Shown here: in pieces, positions 13,190 through 25,942 of the stretch
How positions within the stretch are numbered: the stretch's first letter is position 1
Layout: each line of letters opens with the position of its first letter
Source: Anthopleura xanthogrammica
Lineage: Eukaryota > Cnidaria > Anthozoa > Actiniaria > Actiniidae
Direction of reading: 5' to 3'
NCBI GenBank assembly: GCA_964019055.1
Contig: OZ025207.1
Coordinates: 17,176,230-17,240,229 of the forward strand
Length of the DNA stretch: 64,000 bases
Notes under the pieces: generated by a model
Databases searched by the model: none
What the model was told of the DNA's origin: nothing
Seen by the model: only the letters and a program-made list of their open reading frames with translations
Made by a program: the position numbers and the translations under genes

Positions 13190-13735
13190 GCAGCAGACTC
13201 TGAAAAACAATAACTACAAATGAATAAATCATAGACCCAGTCCCTTAACAGACTCTGAATACATTAATACTTAATTGAATAAATTATAAACCCAGTCCCT
13301 TAGCAGACTCTGAATACATTAAAACTTAATTCAAAACATTATAGGCCCAGTCCCTTAGCAGACTCTGAATACATTAAAACTTAATTCAATACATTATAGA
13401 CCCAATCCCTTAGCAGACTCTGAATAAATAAATACTTAATTGAATATATTATAGACCCAGTCCTTTAGCAGACTCTGAATAAATAAATAAATACTTAATC
13501 GAATATATTATAGACCAAGTCCTTTAGCAGACTCTGAATAAATAAATACTTAATTGAATATATTATAGACCCAGTCCTTTAGCAGACTCTGAATAAATAA
13601 ATACTTAATTGAATATATTATAGACCCAGTCCTTTAGCAGACTCTGAATAAATAAATACTAAATTGAATATATTATAGACCCAGTCCTTTAGCAGACTCT
13701 GAATAATCTAATGTTTAATTGAATAAATAGGCCTT
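13190..13735. repeat. Minisatellite, unit about 56 bp, about 9-10 copies
   Basis: The unit core is 'tagacccagtcctttagcag' followed by 'actctgaataaataaatact'. Copies differ by variable numbers of 'aata' and single-base changes, and the middle copies are almost identical, which points to recent expansion. Confidence 0.92.
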
Positions 13736-14118
13736 ACTCTAGGGAAACCTAAATTAATGGTTGAAGGGTAATGAGTCTACCTTAGCTTTTCATTATTAAA
13801 TTACATGGGGGTAGTTTCCTTTTCGGGATAGACCAATGCATTCTTCACAAGTTTAGTAGCCTAGAAACTTCGTTATTTTAGTCTTCGCAAACCAGGCTTG
13901 ATAATCACATACACTTTAAGGAAGTCTGAATACCGCCTTTAGTCTATTGATCATACCACTCGGAGATATACATCACTGTTGTGCAGTAAAACCTATTGGT
14001 AGTGGGGTCTGGTTATCTTATAAGTCTCCTGCTTGCACCAACCCTCACAGTATCAAAGGCTGGCTTTGCCATCAAGGTATTCTTATGAGTCTGTAGGGGG
14101 TTTCAAAGTCTGATATCC

Positions 14119-14243
14119 CTATCGACAATCTTCAACATACGAGCAGCCACCTGGTTGTGGTTTCATAAGACGGCTCTTGTCGGGACAGTAAGTACTGCCT
14201 GGTCCTGGTCTACCGGGGTAGTGAGACTTGGTGCTGGTAGGAC
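14119..14243 (-). other. Coding-like minus-strand fragment, cysteine/proline-rich
   Basis: The minus strand encodes about 41 residues ending in a TAG at 14119. Segments such as HYPGRPGPGSTYCPDK and PGGCSYVEDCR are seen. An acceptor-like CCCCAAG lies at 14244. Codon composition is GC-richer than the flanks. Possible internal donors (GTGGCT after KPQP, or GTATGT) would make it an internal exon instead. No family is recognised, so this may be a real terminal exon, a pseudogene piece or chance. Confidence 0.25.
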
Positions 14244-14529
14244 CTTGGGGAGGTATTTTTTTTTGTAAGTCCAGAAAGGGCGTGGAGAGGGTAAAGATGG
14301 AATTCATTAAAAAACACAGGAAAACCAACCACTAAGTCCAAAATCAAACTTTCTTTTTCAAATACATGAAAAACTTACACAAGGCAGAGTATAAGACAAA
14401 TTTCCAAGTAAAAAATTTCCAAGTCTTAACATGAAAAAATCTTTCTTCTTGATTCCAAAACAAAATCCTGTAGAAGTGTAAAAAAAAGTGTAGGAAGAAA
14501 CAAGTCCCTTAGTGCACTTCCCCTACCCA

Positions 14530-14785
14530 ATGAAAGTTCTCCCCCTCCCACCCTTATACTGAGAGTTTCATCCCCCTATAAAAGTTTCTTTCCCCCATGC
14601 AAATATCCCCCCTCCCCCATATGAGTGCCCCCTCCCCCCATATGAGTATCCCCTCCCCCATATGAGTATCCCCTCCCCCCATATGAGTATTCCCTCCCCC
14701 CATATGAGTATCCCCTCCCCCCAAATACAGGTATCCCCTCCCCCTATACAAGTATCCCCTCCCCCCATGAGATGTGACCCATCCC
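14530..14785. repeat. C-rich minisatellite, unit about 21-22 bp
   Basis: About ten copies of a unit like 'catatgagtatcccctcccc' give apparent ORFs on the minus strand (Gly/Asp/Thr/His-rich) that are repeat artefacts. Confidence 0.9.
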
Positions 14786-14795
14786 CTCCCAATGT

Positions 14796-15169
14796 AAGTT
14801 AAACCCAGTTGTAATTGACCATCAAAAATATTTTATTTTTCCTAATAGAGTTCCAGAAGTAAGAAATTATAGCAATGGCAAAATTGATGTCCTACTTCCT
14901 TGCATTTAATTTGATGACCTTGAAATATGAATTCACTATTTGAGATATGCTTTATGTGTTTCTTTCAGAACACTAAATCATAGAGTGATTTTACTTTGAA
15001 ATATGTCAAAAAAAAATTTTATGTTTAATATTTTCTTATCAAAATGTTCAAACCAAATGGGTTATACAACCCCCATACTTCAGTACTGGCATGGATAAGG
15101 TTAAAGAAGGTTGCCATTTCAAGTAAAATCACTCTAAAGGTTTTGGTCAATTACAACTGGGTTTAACTT
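14796..15169. repeat. MITE-like element with 25-bp inverted ends
   Basis: The left end (14796-14820, core TTAAACCCAGTTGTAATTGA) is matched in inverse at 15145-15169. A second internal inverted pair, around AGAGTGATTTTACTT (about 14983 and 15120), lies inside. No ORF. Confidence 0.75.
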
Positions 15170-15227
15170 TATATTGAAATATTAGACAACAGACAATGCA
15201 TGTTTGTGTGTAAGCAGAGATGCAATC

Positions 15228-15657
15228 ATTTGTTTGAGGCATGCTGCAAAACCTTTTTTTCCATTTCCAATGTAATTACAAAAATTGGGGATGGTTTAAA
15301 TGAAAGACAGTCAAAAAATTTATTTCTTTTTATGGGGCAGCAAAAGTATGAAGGGTTGATTATTTTTCTGTAGGGGTGACATGCAAGTATTTCATCATCA
15401 GTGCCCAATTTTGCCCAATTTTGAATTATGCATGGCTGTGATATTGCAGGTGTCTTTTATCTGTATTTTATTATGCCTCTCAGCTTTCAGTGACCAAGCA
15501 ACAGCAGATCTGAGAACCCTCTTTTTTTTCAGTGTAACATTTCAAATTTGTAATTTTGTTCCTTGCAATAAATTTATGCTTATAAGTCTGATTTTCTGAT
15601 TTCCAAAACTCCTGGACCTACTATTGCCAAGTCACTTACAGCATGCCTCAAACAAAT
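15228..15657. repeat. Inverted-repeat element, about 430 bp
   Basis: ATTTGTTTGAGGCATGCTG (15228-15246) is exactly mirrored at 15639-15657. The interior is AT-rich with no meaningful ORF. Confidence 0.7.
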
Positions 15658-15999
15658 AATAATAATGTGCATGTGAACGCAACCCTCCCCCCAAATCCAA
15701 CATCTTTTATTTCTCTAATTTTTTTTAGAATCAAAAGAATCGCTAACAGGTTTGTTTGCTGGTATAGGTATTTTAATTAAAGACAACCATCTAATTTAAT
15801 TCAATAGTAGCCAGCAAAGCTACCAATGCCAGATGATACCACTAAAAAATGATAAAATATTCAAAACTAAAGCAGTACTAAACATTGAAAAACTGTTAAA
15901 GACATTGTATTATATTAATTACTAATTCCTTAGGGTGAGAACAAGTGAAATCGCAAGACTGGGTTCACATGAGAACAAAGTAAACCCCATATAGCTCAG

Positions 16000-16082
16000 C
16001 TAACTAGTATTCTGTATCAGATTTACGGAATATTAATTAGGCTAATTAGTATTCTAAAAATCTGATACAGAACACTAATTAG
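16000..16082. repeat. Small hairpin repeat
   Basis: CTAACTAGTATTCTGTATCAG and the following bases (16000-16024) pair with an inverted, slightly diverged copy at 16058-16082. A third partial 'tactaattagcc' lies just downstream. MITE remnant or local palindrome. Confidence 0.55.
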
Positions 16083-18964
16083 CCTTATGAGTATTATGTA
16101 ATTCCAAATACTAATTAGCCTGTAAGTCCAGCTTAAGGAGGATGGTTTCCCAAAACCTTTTCAAGAGTTAGTCCCACCAACTACATCAAGAACCCTACAA
16201 CCTTGCTTTGTTAACCTAAACACAATATTCAATCTGGGATGCCCAAATAATGTGTGACATCAGAAAACATTGTACGCATGCTCCTTAGAAACATCAAGCT
16301 GTATTTTCTTAAATAACACTGCTTTTAAAATCGATTCTTCAGAAATCAGTACCTTCATTAAAAATGAATATGATAAGAAAGATACAATATTCGTGACAAT
16401 GTAGTATGGGATATACAATCACTCATTTCCGGCTCATGATTGAATATCCCACTTATATTGTACCTATTACTTTTATATGTTATAGATGCAAAATCTTTAA
16501 CTAACTTTTTATGTAATCTTGCTCCCCTCCCCCCCCCCCCCCCCCCAAAAAAAACCCACACCTTTATTGCTGCAAACCTTGTTCATGTTTGGAGACTCTT
16601 ACATTTACTAATAAATGAAACCCCAAGCAACATTTGGGGAGCACAGTGTTTTGTAAAATTAAATAACCATTCATTACCCTCTGTGAAATTCACATCAAAT
16701 TTGGGCAGCTGTGGAAGTTGAATGTAATTAAGCAATAATAGCTCAAAATCCTTTTCCCTCCAAGTTCTAGCTTATCATTTCTAGATCTAATGGTCTCACG
16801 TTTATATCAATAGTAGTCACTTAATTTTCTAGGTAGTTACAGAAAAAGAAAAAATGAACAGGAGAGCAAATGATCAAATTTCTAAATTTACTGAACAAGA
16901 GTTAAGTAGATAAACTTGTTTGATAGCTTCAAGTATTAAAAGTTAGATGCACAGGAGTTCTGTTTTCAAAAAAACTATTAAAAACTAATTAATTTGACAA
17001 GTGTGACCTTTCAAAGTACCATTACACTTCTTATGTAACAGCTAGATATATCACCTAGATATATCACCTACATATATCACCTAGATAGTAGTATTGTGCA
17101 TAAATGTGATTGATACATTCTACATAATTTTACAATTATTACATCTTACACTTGTAATTCAGTTGGTTGACTGTTAGAGGATTGAATAAACATATCAACA
17201 TATCAACATGTATGATCTATAATATTCAACAACAAAAAAAGAAAAATGCTCAAATAATCATAGAATAATTAAAATAATCTTTTAACAGAAAAGAAATCCT
17301 CATAACAAGCTTTCAAGCATACAAACTTATCTACAGTGCTGTAGTTACTGAGATGTTGTACAACAGTTTTAGTCAGTTCTTGATTTCAGCATACACAAGT
17401 GTTGTGCATTAATTACTATGGCTCGACTCATTGTTAATTACAACACTGAAATACAAGCATCTTTTGTTCAGATTCTAAAGATGTTCATATTAAATTTGAT
17501 CTTACCTATTGTTTTTAAAGTGCACAAAGTCGAAAATAGTGTTAAAGCAAAAGGGTCTAACATGTTTGTTTGTACTAGTACTGTTCTACAAGGTCTTTTG
17601 ACTAAAGGAAAGGGATTCTAATCTAGAAAACATGCTTAGTCAGGAGATTCAGCTATTGATCATTTCCCTAGAATTTATCTCCATTAATTTTTCAATAATT
17701 ATTTTGAAACAAAGGTGGTATTTCCTATACTAATGTGTATTTCATTTATCACACTGAACTCAGCTCACTTCTAATAACCTATATATTGCAATTTTATGCA
17801 AAACCTTTTAAAAAAAATGCTGATGCAGCAAAAATTGGGATACACCACAAACATTACTATTGGACTAAGAAAATAATAATAATTATTTATTTCTAGTGCA
17901 TTCCACTGTTCTCAATGCCCTTACAAAAACAGCAAAATATATACATATATACACAGGCAAATAAAACCAAAAGAAATATAAAATATCTATCTCTATTAAT
18001 ATAATGTGCACTCAAAAATATAAAACGTCCCTACCTAGACATTGCAAATAGGAGTCAAAACATTCAAAGAATTATGGCAGCCACCAGTGCAGCCAAAATG
18101 TCAAGCTCAAAGTTATTTCTAGAAATGAAATCTATAGAAAACTTTATGGTGTTAAATTGCCTGTCTTCCTATTTCAAGCATAAGCTCATTTGTTGTTGTT
18201 TCATAAATTAACTGGTTACATGATAATAAAACCTTAGTAAAAACATATCATATACTTACGGAAAGCATACTTACAGATTTAATATATACAACTTACAGAT
18301 TTAATATATACAACTTACAGATGAATAACTGAGGAAATTTTAAAGGAAACACATAAGAACTGTACAACATAGTAGTTATTCATGTTAATGAGGTATTGTA
18401 CAAGTAAAAAGGTTGAAAATAGGGAAAAGTAAGAGAATAACTTCTCTGTTTTCATAAAAATTGAAGGATCATTCAGAACAGCAAGAACCATCCAGAATGG
18501 GCAGGATATCACAAAAGATGGAAGCAACTTCAAATTAGCTTATGTAGCTAATGCAATCACTCAGACAGAATACCAAATGAAATGCAATCACATGACTAGA
18601 GGGATATTAATACACTGGGTTAAAAGTGGCGAGCAAAATTAACAGCAAAACTTGTAAGAGCATAGTTCAGCAAATTAATCTCCATATCCGCTAATCTACA
18701 TATGCAAGTAAAGCAAATCAAAATTATTCATAATATCTACTGTAAAGCAAAATGAAATACCAGAGAATACTACCAGAAGGCCTAGGAAATCTATATTTTC
18801 ATTAAGTTAAGTAGAAAGAGTAGTTTTAGTTGTATAGAATTTAAAAACATATATTGTAAAAAGCAGAGACTTTGTTTAATGTGTTATTAAGAACTTATTA
18901 TTAGTGTTCCAAAATTCCCTGGGTGCAAGACACCCTTGGAACAACACGAAAGGAGTTTCCTTAC
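16083..18964. other. Gene-free AT-rich stretch
   Basis: No supported gene. It contains a poly-C run (about 16530-16546), a short 'cacctagatatat' array (17041-17090) and a duplicated 27-bp unit near 18270-18320. ORFs here read through low-complexity sequence. Confidence 0.45.
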
Positions 18965-19063
18965 AAAATTTTGTGAGGGCTTTGAAAAGTCTGCCATACT
19001 GTCAAAGTTGAAATTATAGTCCAGGAAAAGACAAACTGCTGACTCCAGCAGTAACTGTTCGGC
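18965..19063 (-). other. Possible 99-nt minus-strand coding exon
   Basis: The acceptor CTACCTCCAG (minus strand, just above 19063) and the donor GTAAGG (just below 18965) bound a 33-codon segment open in phase 0. It contains EQLLLESAVCLFLD and ends DFSKPSQNF. It is protein-like and less AT-rich than its surroundings. No family is recognised. A second frame over a longer segment is also open, so chance cannot be excluded. Confidence 0.25.
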
Positions 19064-20740
19064 CTGGAGGTAGAAGAATTTTCCCTCAAAAGGCTACAAC
19101 AAGATTCAAGTCTATGGGAAAAATACAAGAAAAACAGGAAAGCATCACAGGTCTCTAAATATATCCTTTTTTGGCGATTTAGGGGTTAATCTGCTAAATC
19201 ACAGTTTAGAAAATGTTACAGTGTTAATGATCTAAACAATTTACTGATAATTAATTTGTAAATTTTTATATGGAATTTTAGACTATGCAAATATAAATAG
19301 TGAGATAGTTATTAATAAGAATAATCCATGAGATGAAAAAATATATATGGTATATGCTTGTTTTATATACTACCTTATTAAGAAAGATCCAGATGTGTGA
19401 TCTTTGAATCTAATTTCCACAATGTCACTCAAGTTGCTAAGCAATAAGACCCCCAAATTAATAAACTAGCTTTTTTCTTTTCTTTTTCCAACTATTTTCT
19501 ATTTGATAATTTTTAAAGTTCGTGTTGGCATTTTTCTTCAATATAGATCCTTCATAACAACATCGGGTAATTAGCTAGACAACTTATGATCCAAGTCATA
19601 TTTAATATGTCATTTTTGCTTGTTTCCTTTATTTAAGACCTATATTCATGAAGATGATGTTAGAGGTGGTACACCAATAAGTTAATGTGGAGAACCTTAA
19701 GTTAAGTAAGCTGTACACCAATACAACTAGGGCATGACAAAAAACTGGAGGTTTTTTTCTTTCTTTCTTTTGAAGATCATTTGAAGCAAGGGCAGTAACA
19801 ATTAGCACCTGTGATAATACATTAAAGTATACTAATTCAAATACTGAAAGCCTAAAAAACTGTCAGGCAAAACATAGTGTAGTTGAAAACTCTGCAACAT
19901 GTAAAAAAAATATTTGTAATCAGATTTGATGAGGGGAAATGGGCTAGATCAACCATACTTTAATGTACTTTTTTAATGTTAAAATATTTGTCATTTAGCT
20001 TTATTGCTGCTTCAACAATCAATAGAACTGTTGATGGATGGTCTTCATATGCTAGCAGACTGCATAAGAGCTCAGTTCATTTGTGGTTCATTTTTCCCTC
20101 TCTTTCAGGCCTTTTAGCAATTTTTTTCTTTATTCATCATTTTTGGCCAATGCGCTTGGTAAATATGTGCTTTTCTGTCAATGATCTTGTAAGAACTCTG
20201 GACCTGGTTTCAATGCATACATATCAGGAAAGGTAGTAATACCATAAGGCTTGCTTGTATCTTGTCTGCTTGTTTGGATGTCTCATGTTCCAATAACCAA
20301 GTGGATTTCTTGTTTACTGATCTCTCATGTTCATTGCAGATTTCGTGCTATCACCTTGATCCAATTCTTCAATCTTTCACATAAAATCAGCATTTTGGAT
20401 TTATCCAGCAATAGTGACAATAGCAATCCTGTAATTAGTTAATAGGGCACTCCCAAGGGGTTGGTTACCCAAGCTTGTGTTTATCCCTAAAAACCTAGGA
20501 TGTCATTGACACTGTAGCAATGACTGCTGAAACACTTTTTTTTAATTAAAGATTTTGATATCTATATTGCAGGCATGATGAATATTATTTAGCTTTGGCT
20601 TTGTTGCACCAATGACTTATGATTCAATTAAACTTTGTCTTCTTTGATCTTCTTCTCATCACTTTAATTTATGTCTTGCCTCTGTAGATGAATTTGGTAC
20701 TTTCTATTGTTCTGTAATTTGTATAATATTAACGAATTTT
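19064..20740. other. Gene-free AT-rich stretch
   Basis: No supported exon, RNA gene or repeat array. Short open frames at 19976-20442 have hydrophobic but unrecognisable translations. Confidence 0.45.
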
Positions 20741-20744
20741 GATA

Positions 20745-21125
20745 ATTATGCATTCCTTTCTTGCTCTGTATTGTGAATATTATACAATAGTGAGTTGCAT
20801 GAGGTCCATCATATTTTGGATCATTCTAATATACTTGACAATTTCCTGTCTTGTTCTTTACCTTGTACATTGTTCAATAGTGAGTTGCATGAAGTCCATC
20901 ATATTTGAATGATTATAATATAATTGACACATTCCTGTCGTGTTCTTTACCTTGTACATTGTTCAATAATGAGTTGCATGAAGTCCATCATATTTGAATG
21001 ACTCTAATATAATTGACACATTACTGTCTTGTTCTGTATCTTGTACAATGTTCAATAGTGAGTTGCATCAAGTCCATCATATTTTGGATGATTCTAATAT
21101 GCTGGACACATTTCTGTCTGTTCGA
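20745..21125. repeat. Tandem repeat, unit about 110-115 bp, about 4 copies
   Basis: Repeated cores are 'caatagtgagttgcatgaag', 'tccatcatatttg' and 'tgtcttgttctttaccttg'. Copies have diverged by substitutions and small indels. Confidence 0.85.
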
Positions 21126-22429
21126 TAGTTAGTTACTTCGGGTTCAGAATATTTTGATGAATACTCTTCATGTTCACACTTCTTCATTCTTCTTCTTCTT
21201 CTAAACTAGTTGTTTAGTATATGTTTTAGAATGGTCAATGGCAGATGGATCCTATTGAATGATATTTTAAAGATGACCACCATCTGTACACTGTTGTGCA
21301 TCTTTCAGAATATTTCATGGATAACATCAAGCCACTGTGTGTTGTGCAATGTTCATATTTGGCAATTTAAAAGCAGGCTCTTAAGCAGCATTTGACATTA
21401 TTTTTGTTACTTCAAATATTTGAAAGTACAAGTATGGTGATCTAGAGAAATGGGGATTTAGATATTGAGTATTTATATTTTATATTATTCAAATTAGAAA
21501 TGCATAAAAACATTTTGATGAACTGTAACTAAAATTATTTAATTTTTCAAATACATCAACACAAAACACCCCAAACAACTACAAACCAAGTTACTATATG
21601 CCATCGCAACTTAACTTCACTCAACCACCACAGAACAATATCAGCACCTTCGTATAAATCTGTTTCATTCACAAATGCATTCCAAGCATTTCACTCTTCA
21701 TACGTTTCAAACAATTTTACACAATCAACAAAGAACAAATTAGCACCTTAATTTTGTATGTTTTAGCCACAAATGCATTCAAAGCATTCCAAACAAACTC
21801 ATCTCTTCTATTAATGTCATTAATGTCTAAACCAAAAAATCTCCCATCTTTTCCAACATAATTTTGCTCAATCAATACAAAACAAAATCAGCACATTGTT
21901 AAACATCTATTCCAAGCCACAAATGCATTTCAAGGATTCAAAACAAGTGGATTCGTTCTTCTAATGGAATTGCCAATGTAGTACTTTTTATTGTCCATAT
22001 AATTACATAATATGGCATGCATTTGGAAGGGATGGAAGCACAGGATGCATGTGTAACTGAAATGGAACATTAACTGTCTCCAATGTTGTCCAAGTACATT
22101 GTATCTTTGGCATGACCTACAACATGCTTGTAGCAAATATGCAATGACAGTATTGATGTCTCCTTGAATGGATACAGATGGAGAAGTGATGATGCATTAT
22201 GCCTAGTTGCAGAATTCCAAGATCAGATGTTACAACATAAGGTATTTGGCAGAGTATTCTACTTTTGATGGTGCTAAATCTTGCCATTGGATGGAGTAAT
22301 CTTGGATTGGAAGATTCTTCATCTTAGCAATAAACGGTGCTACATTCTGGTGATGGGAGGAAGGTGATGAATAATGTCAGAAGTTGACAGTGGATGGCCT
22401 TACATCTTAATCGCTGGTGTGCTATACAA

Positions 22430-24245
22430 ACTTTGGCAGTTGACTTTCATATATTCAGTGACTGCTGGAGATGCATATAGTCAATGCAACACACATTGCT
22501 CCATGGCAATGGATTCTGCTGCACATCTTGGAAATAAAAGTAGTGCACATCTCCTCATTGGTTGGGCTACATCTTTGCAGTGAATGTCCCATCATCTTTG
22601 AAGTGGATGTTGCTGCAGTCTAGCAATGGATGGTATCACAGGATGGAGTAGATGATGTTGCACATCTTAACAGTGGATGATGTTGCTGCACTTTATCAGT
22701 GAATGATATTACAGCATGGTAGTGGATGGTGCTTCACACAGCTCAGCAATTGATGATGCTGTACATCTTGGCAGTCCTTGATGCATCATCTTGGCAACAT
22801 TAAAGAAACCCCCTGAAAATCATCACTGATCAGTGTGGCTTCCTTGTTAAACATAATAAATAAAATAAATAAAAAATAATATATAGTACTACACATCTTG
22901 ATGGTGAACATTCCTTTAACCTATGCATCTTGCAGCACATCTTTGCAGTAAATGTTGTATCATCCTAGCAACAGTTTTGGCAGTTGATGTTGCTGCAACC
23001 TGGCAGTGTGTGGTGCTGCATCATTGCAGTCAATGTTGCATCATCTTGGAAGTGGATATTGCTACAATCTGGCAATAAATGGTATTACAGGATGGCAATT
23101 GATAGTGCTGTGCATCTTGGCAGTATATGTTGCTGCAGTTTGGCAGTAGATGGTGGTATAGCATGGTGGTGTATGGTGCTTCAACACATCTTAGCATTTG
23201 ATGGTTGTGCTGCACATCTTGGTGGTGTTTGGTGCATCATCTTGGCAAAAGATAGTAATGTACAACTTTGAAGTGAAGTTTCTCGTAACTTGACAGTGGA
23301 TCTTGCTGCACATTTTTGCAGTGCATGTTGTACCCTTCCAGCAGCATTTTGGCAGTGGATGTTGCTGCAGCCTGGCAGTGTATGGTGCTGCATCATTGCA
23401 GTCAACGTTGCATCATCTTGGAAGTGGATATTGCTACAATCTGGCAATAAATGGTGTTACAGGATGGCAGTTGATGGTGCTGTGCATCTTGGCAGTATAT
23501 GTTGCTGCAGTGTGGCAGTAGATGGTGGTATAGCATGGCAGTGGATGGTGCTTCAACACATCTTAGCACTTGATGGTGGTGCTGCTCATCTTGGTGGTGT
23601 TTGGTGCATCATCTTTGCAGTGAAGTTTCTCGTAACTTGACAGTGGATCTTGCTGTACATTTTTGCAGTGAATGTTGCACCCCTCCAGCAACATTTTGGC
23701 AGTGGATGTTGCTGCAGCCTGGCAGTGTATGGAGCTCCATCATTGCAGTGAGTTGTGCATCATCTTTGATGTAGATGTTGCTGCAGTCTGGCATTGGTTG
23801 GCGATAAAGCATGGCAGTGGATGGTGCTGCACAATTTTTAAGTGAATGTTCCTGTAACTTGCCAGTGGATCTTGCTGCACATCTTTGCAGTGAATGCTGC
23901 ACCATCCCAGCAACAGATTTTAATGGTGGATTTTGCTGCAGCCTAGCATTATATGGTGGTGCATTTTTGCAGTGAGTGTTGCATCATCTTGGATGTAGAC
24001 GTTGCTGCAGTCTGGCAGTGGATGGCTCTGCACATATTTACAGTGAATGCTGCATCATCCTAGCAAATCTTAGCAGTGAATGTTGCTGCAACCCTTCAGT
24101 GGGTGGTGCTGCATCTTGGCAAAGGGGAGTGCTGTACATCTTTGCAGTGGTTACTGCTCCCCATCTTTACAGTGGAAGTTTTGCATCTTGACAATAGATA
24201 GTACTGCAAATCTTGTTGATGGATGTTGTTGCAACTTCGCAGGAG
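22430..24245. repeat. Degenerate minisatellite with higher-order duplication
   Basis: About 1.8 kb is built from 30-40-bp variants of 'gttgctgcagtctggcagtg' / 'gatggtgctgcacatcttgg'. A larger block of about 360 bp (about 22970-23290) is repeated almost intact at about 23350-23650 and partly again to 23900, so there is a higher-order structure. Long overlapping ORFs occur on both strands in several frames, which is expected for a repeat lacking stop codons and is not evidence of a gene. Confidence 0.9.
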
Positions 24246-25354
24246 ACTGTGGGTAGACATGCTAAAACTTAGGAGAGGATGATGTTATGTTGTTGCAATG
24301 AACAACATTCCATTTTGGAAGATGATGAAATTCACCACAAGGCACTGAATGGTTTTGCAAGAAGGTGGACTTGCATCTTGAATTTGGATGGTGCAGCAGC
24401 TTGATGATCATATCACTTGATAATCATCTATTGGATGTAATTTTTCCAAAAATTCATCAAAAACTAAAAATGGACAGAAGTGTTGACGGCTCATTGGACG
24501 CTTCATTATTCTTGCATTCAAAAGAGTCTGCAGAGCAAGGTTATTACTCTGCCAATTAATAGCCTTGGTTGTTCCAGTCTCTTCCTGATATTAGATGAGG
24601 GGCTTAAACCTCATTCTTTGATTACAGAAGAAATTATAAATTTTAGTGGCACTGCCACATATAAATGTATTGTCTTACACCTTAGAATGTGACTAGTTTA
24701 TAGTATTCCTCTGTTTACTTTTAGTATTGTAATTCTGTCAATCTTTATTCTTTCCAACAGTTTACCATTAAATTAAAAATATATATATTTTTAGATTATT
24801 CTTAACTGCTTATTCCGTTGATTAGAAAGAAAAATTACGGTAATGTTATGTTTAAGAGAAGATTTCAAGTTAGAACTGTTAATAATCTTTAGGAAAACTA
24901 AAAATCATTAGCTTTAACTAAGCAGTACAATAACAGTTGACAGACATACACTCCATTATTTCCAAACAATTGTTTTAATTTGAGGCATCTGGGTCAACAA
25001 TACTGTAAATGTATAGAAACTAACCCAAATACCACAACTTAAGCAATTACTTGTATGCAATGGAGCATAAATCTGATATCTGGTATACATAAGTGGAGCG
25101 AGCGAGTATCCAAATGCTATGGAGCTCTGTGTACTACATAGTCTCGCTTCTAAATATTGTAAGGAAAGGACTTAGTGCAGGATTGATATTGAGTACTATT
25201 TTCAGTTTTTACTTGTACAATGTTCACTATTAATTTCTTAAATTTTCCAGCTGTTATTATTCTTTCCTGTCAATTGCTCACCTGTATCACATGATAGTTA
25301 AATCTGTAAGCATATACCAAATCACACAATTGGCATTGTATTCAAAATGATAAA

Positions 25355-25823
25355 ATGAAGCAGACCAAAATAAAGGGGCTTCAGAATAGTCAAATGGAAT
25401 ATGAATACAAAAATGTCTTTAATTTCTTTAAAATATCTAAGTCAATAGGCTTACTCTACAGATTTTGTTTCTATTCAACTCCTAAATCTAAACTTTTATT
25501 ATATTATTCTCTAGTCTACCCATATCTTCACTATAGCAATATTATCTGGTTGAGCCAGTTGGTTGAGCACCTACCCTTTTAACCTAAACAATTTTTTTCT
25601 TCTTCAAAAACGAATTGTTTGCATTGTGGTCAATGCTGATTATCTTTCTCACACCAAACCACTCTTTACTAATCTCAAAATCATTGACATCTTTAACTTT
25701 AACACTTTTAGTATCGCTAGTTTTATGTTTCTATACCATAATCACTTGCTTCCTTCTTTTTCAAATAGACCATTTTGCTTTATCACTAGTTTCGACTTCG
25801 TGCACTTTCAAAACAATAGGTGA
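25355..25823 (+). pseudogene. LINE reverse-transcriptase C-terminal fragment, decayed
   Basis: The first frame (25355-25582) translates to residues typical of the C-terminal end of non-LTR reverse transcriptases: SKSIGLLYR, then LLLYYSLVYPYLHYSNIIW. A +1 frame change near 25560 leads into the second frame, with LLQKRIVCIV, SHTKPLF, LKIIDIF and FMFLYHNHLLP. This order matches the thumb region after the RT catalytic core in many animal LINEs. The palm motif (FADD) and endonuclease are absent, so it is a 5'-truncated, frameshifted, dead copy. Confidence 0.8.
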
Positions 25824-25942
25824 GATCAAAGATTGTACGGAATTTAAACATCTTTAGAATTTGAACAAAAGATACTTGTATACTACAAGCTAGTGTCTCT
25901 ACTTATACTTTATCACATTATATTCATGTATTAAATACACTA

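Noticed and set aside
14554..14792. Gly/Asp/Thr-rich ORFs on the minus strand
   Set aside because: Produced by the 21-22-bp C-rich minisatellite; several frames are equally open.
22984..23905. ORFs of 95-116 codons on both strands, cysteine and tryptophan rich
   Set aside because: They lie in a minisatellite and overlap on both strands and in several frames; no domain or splice context.
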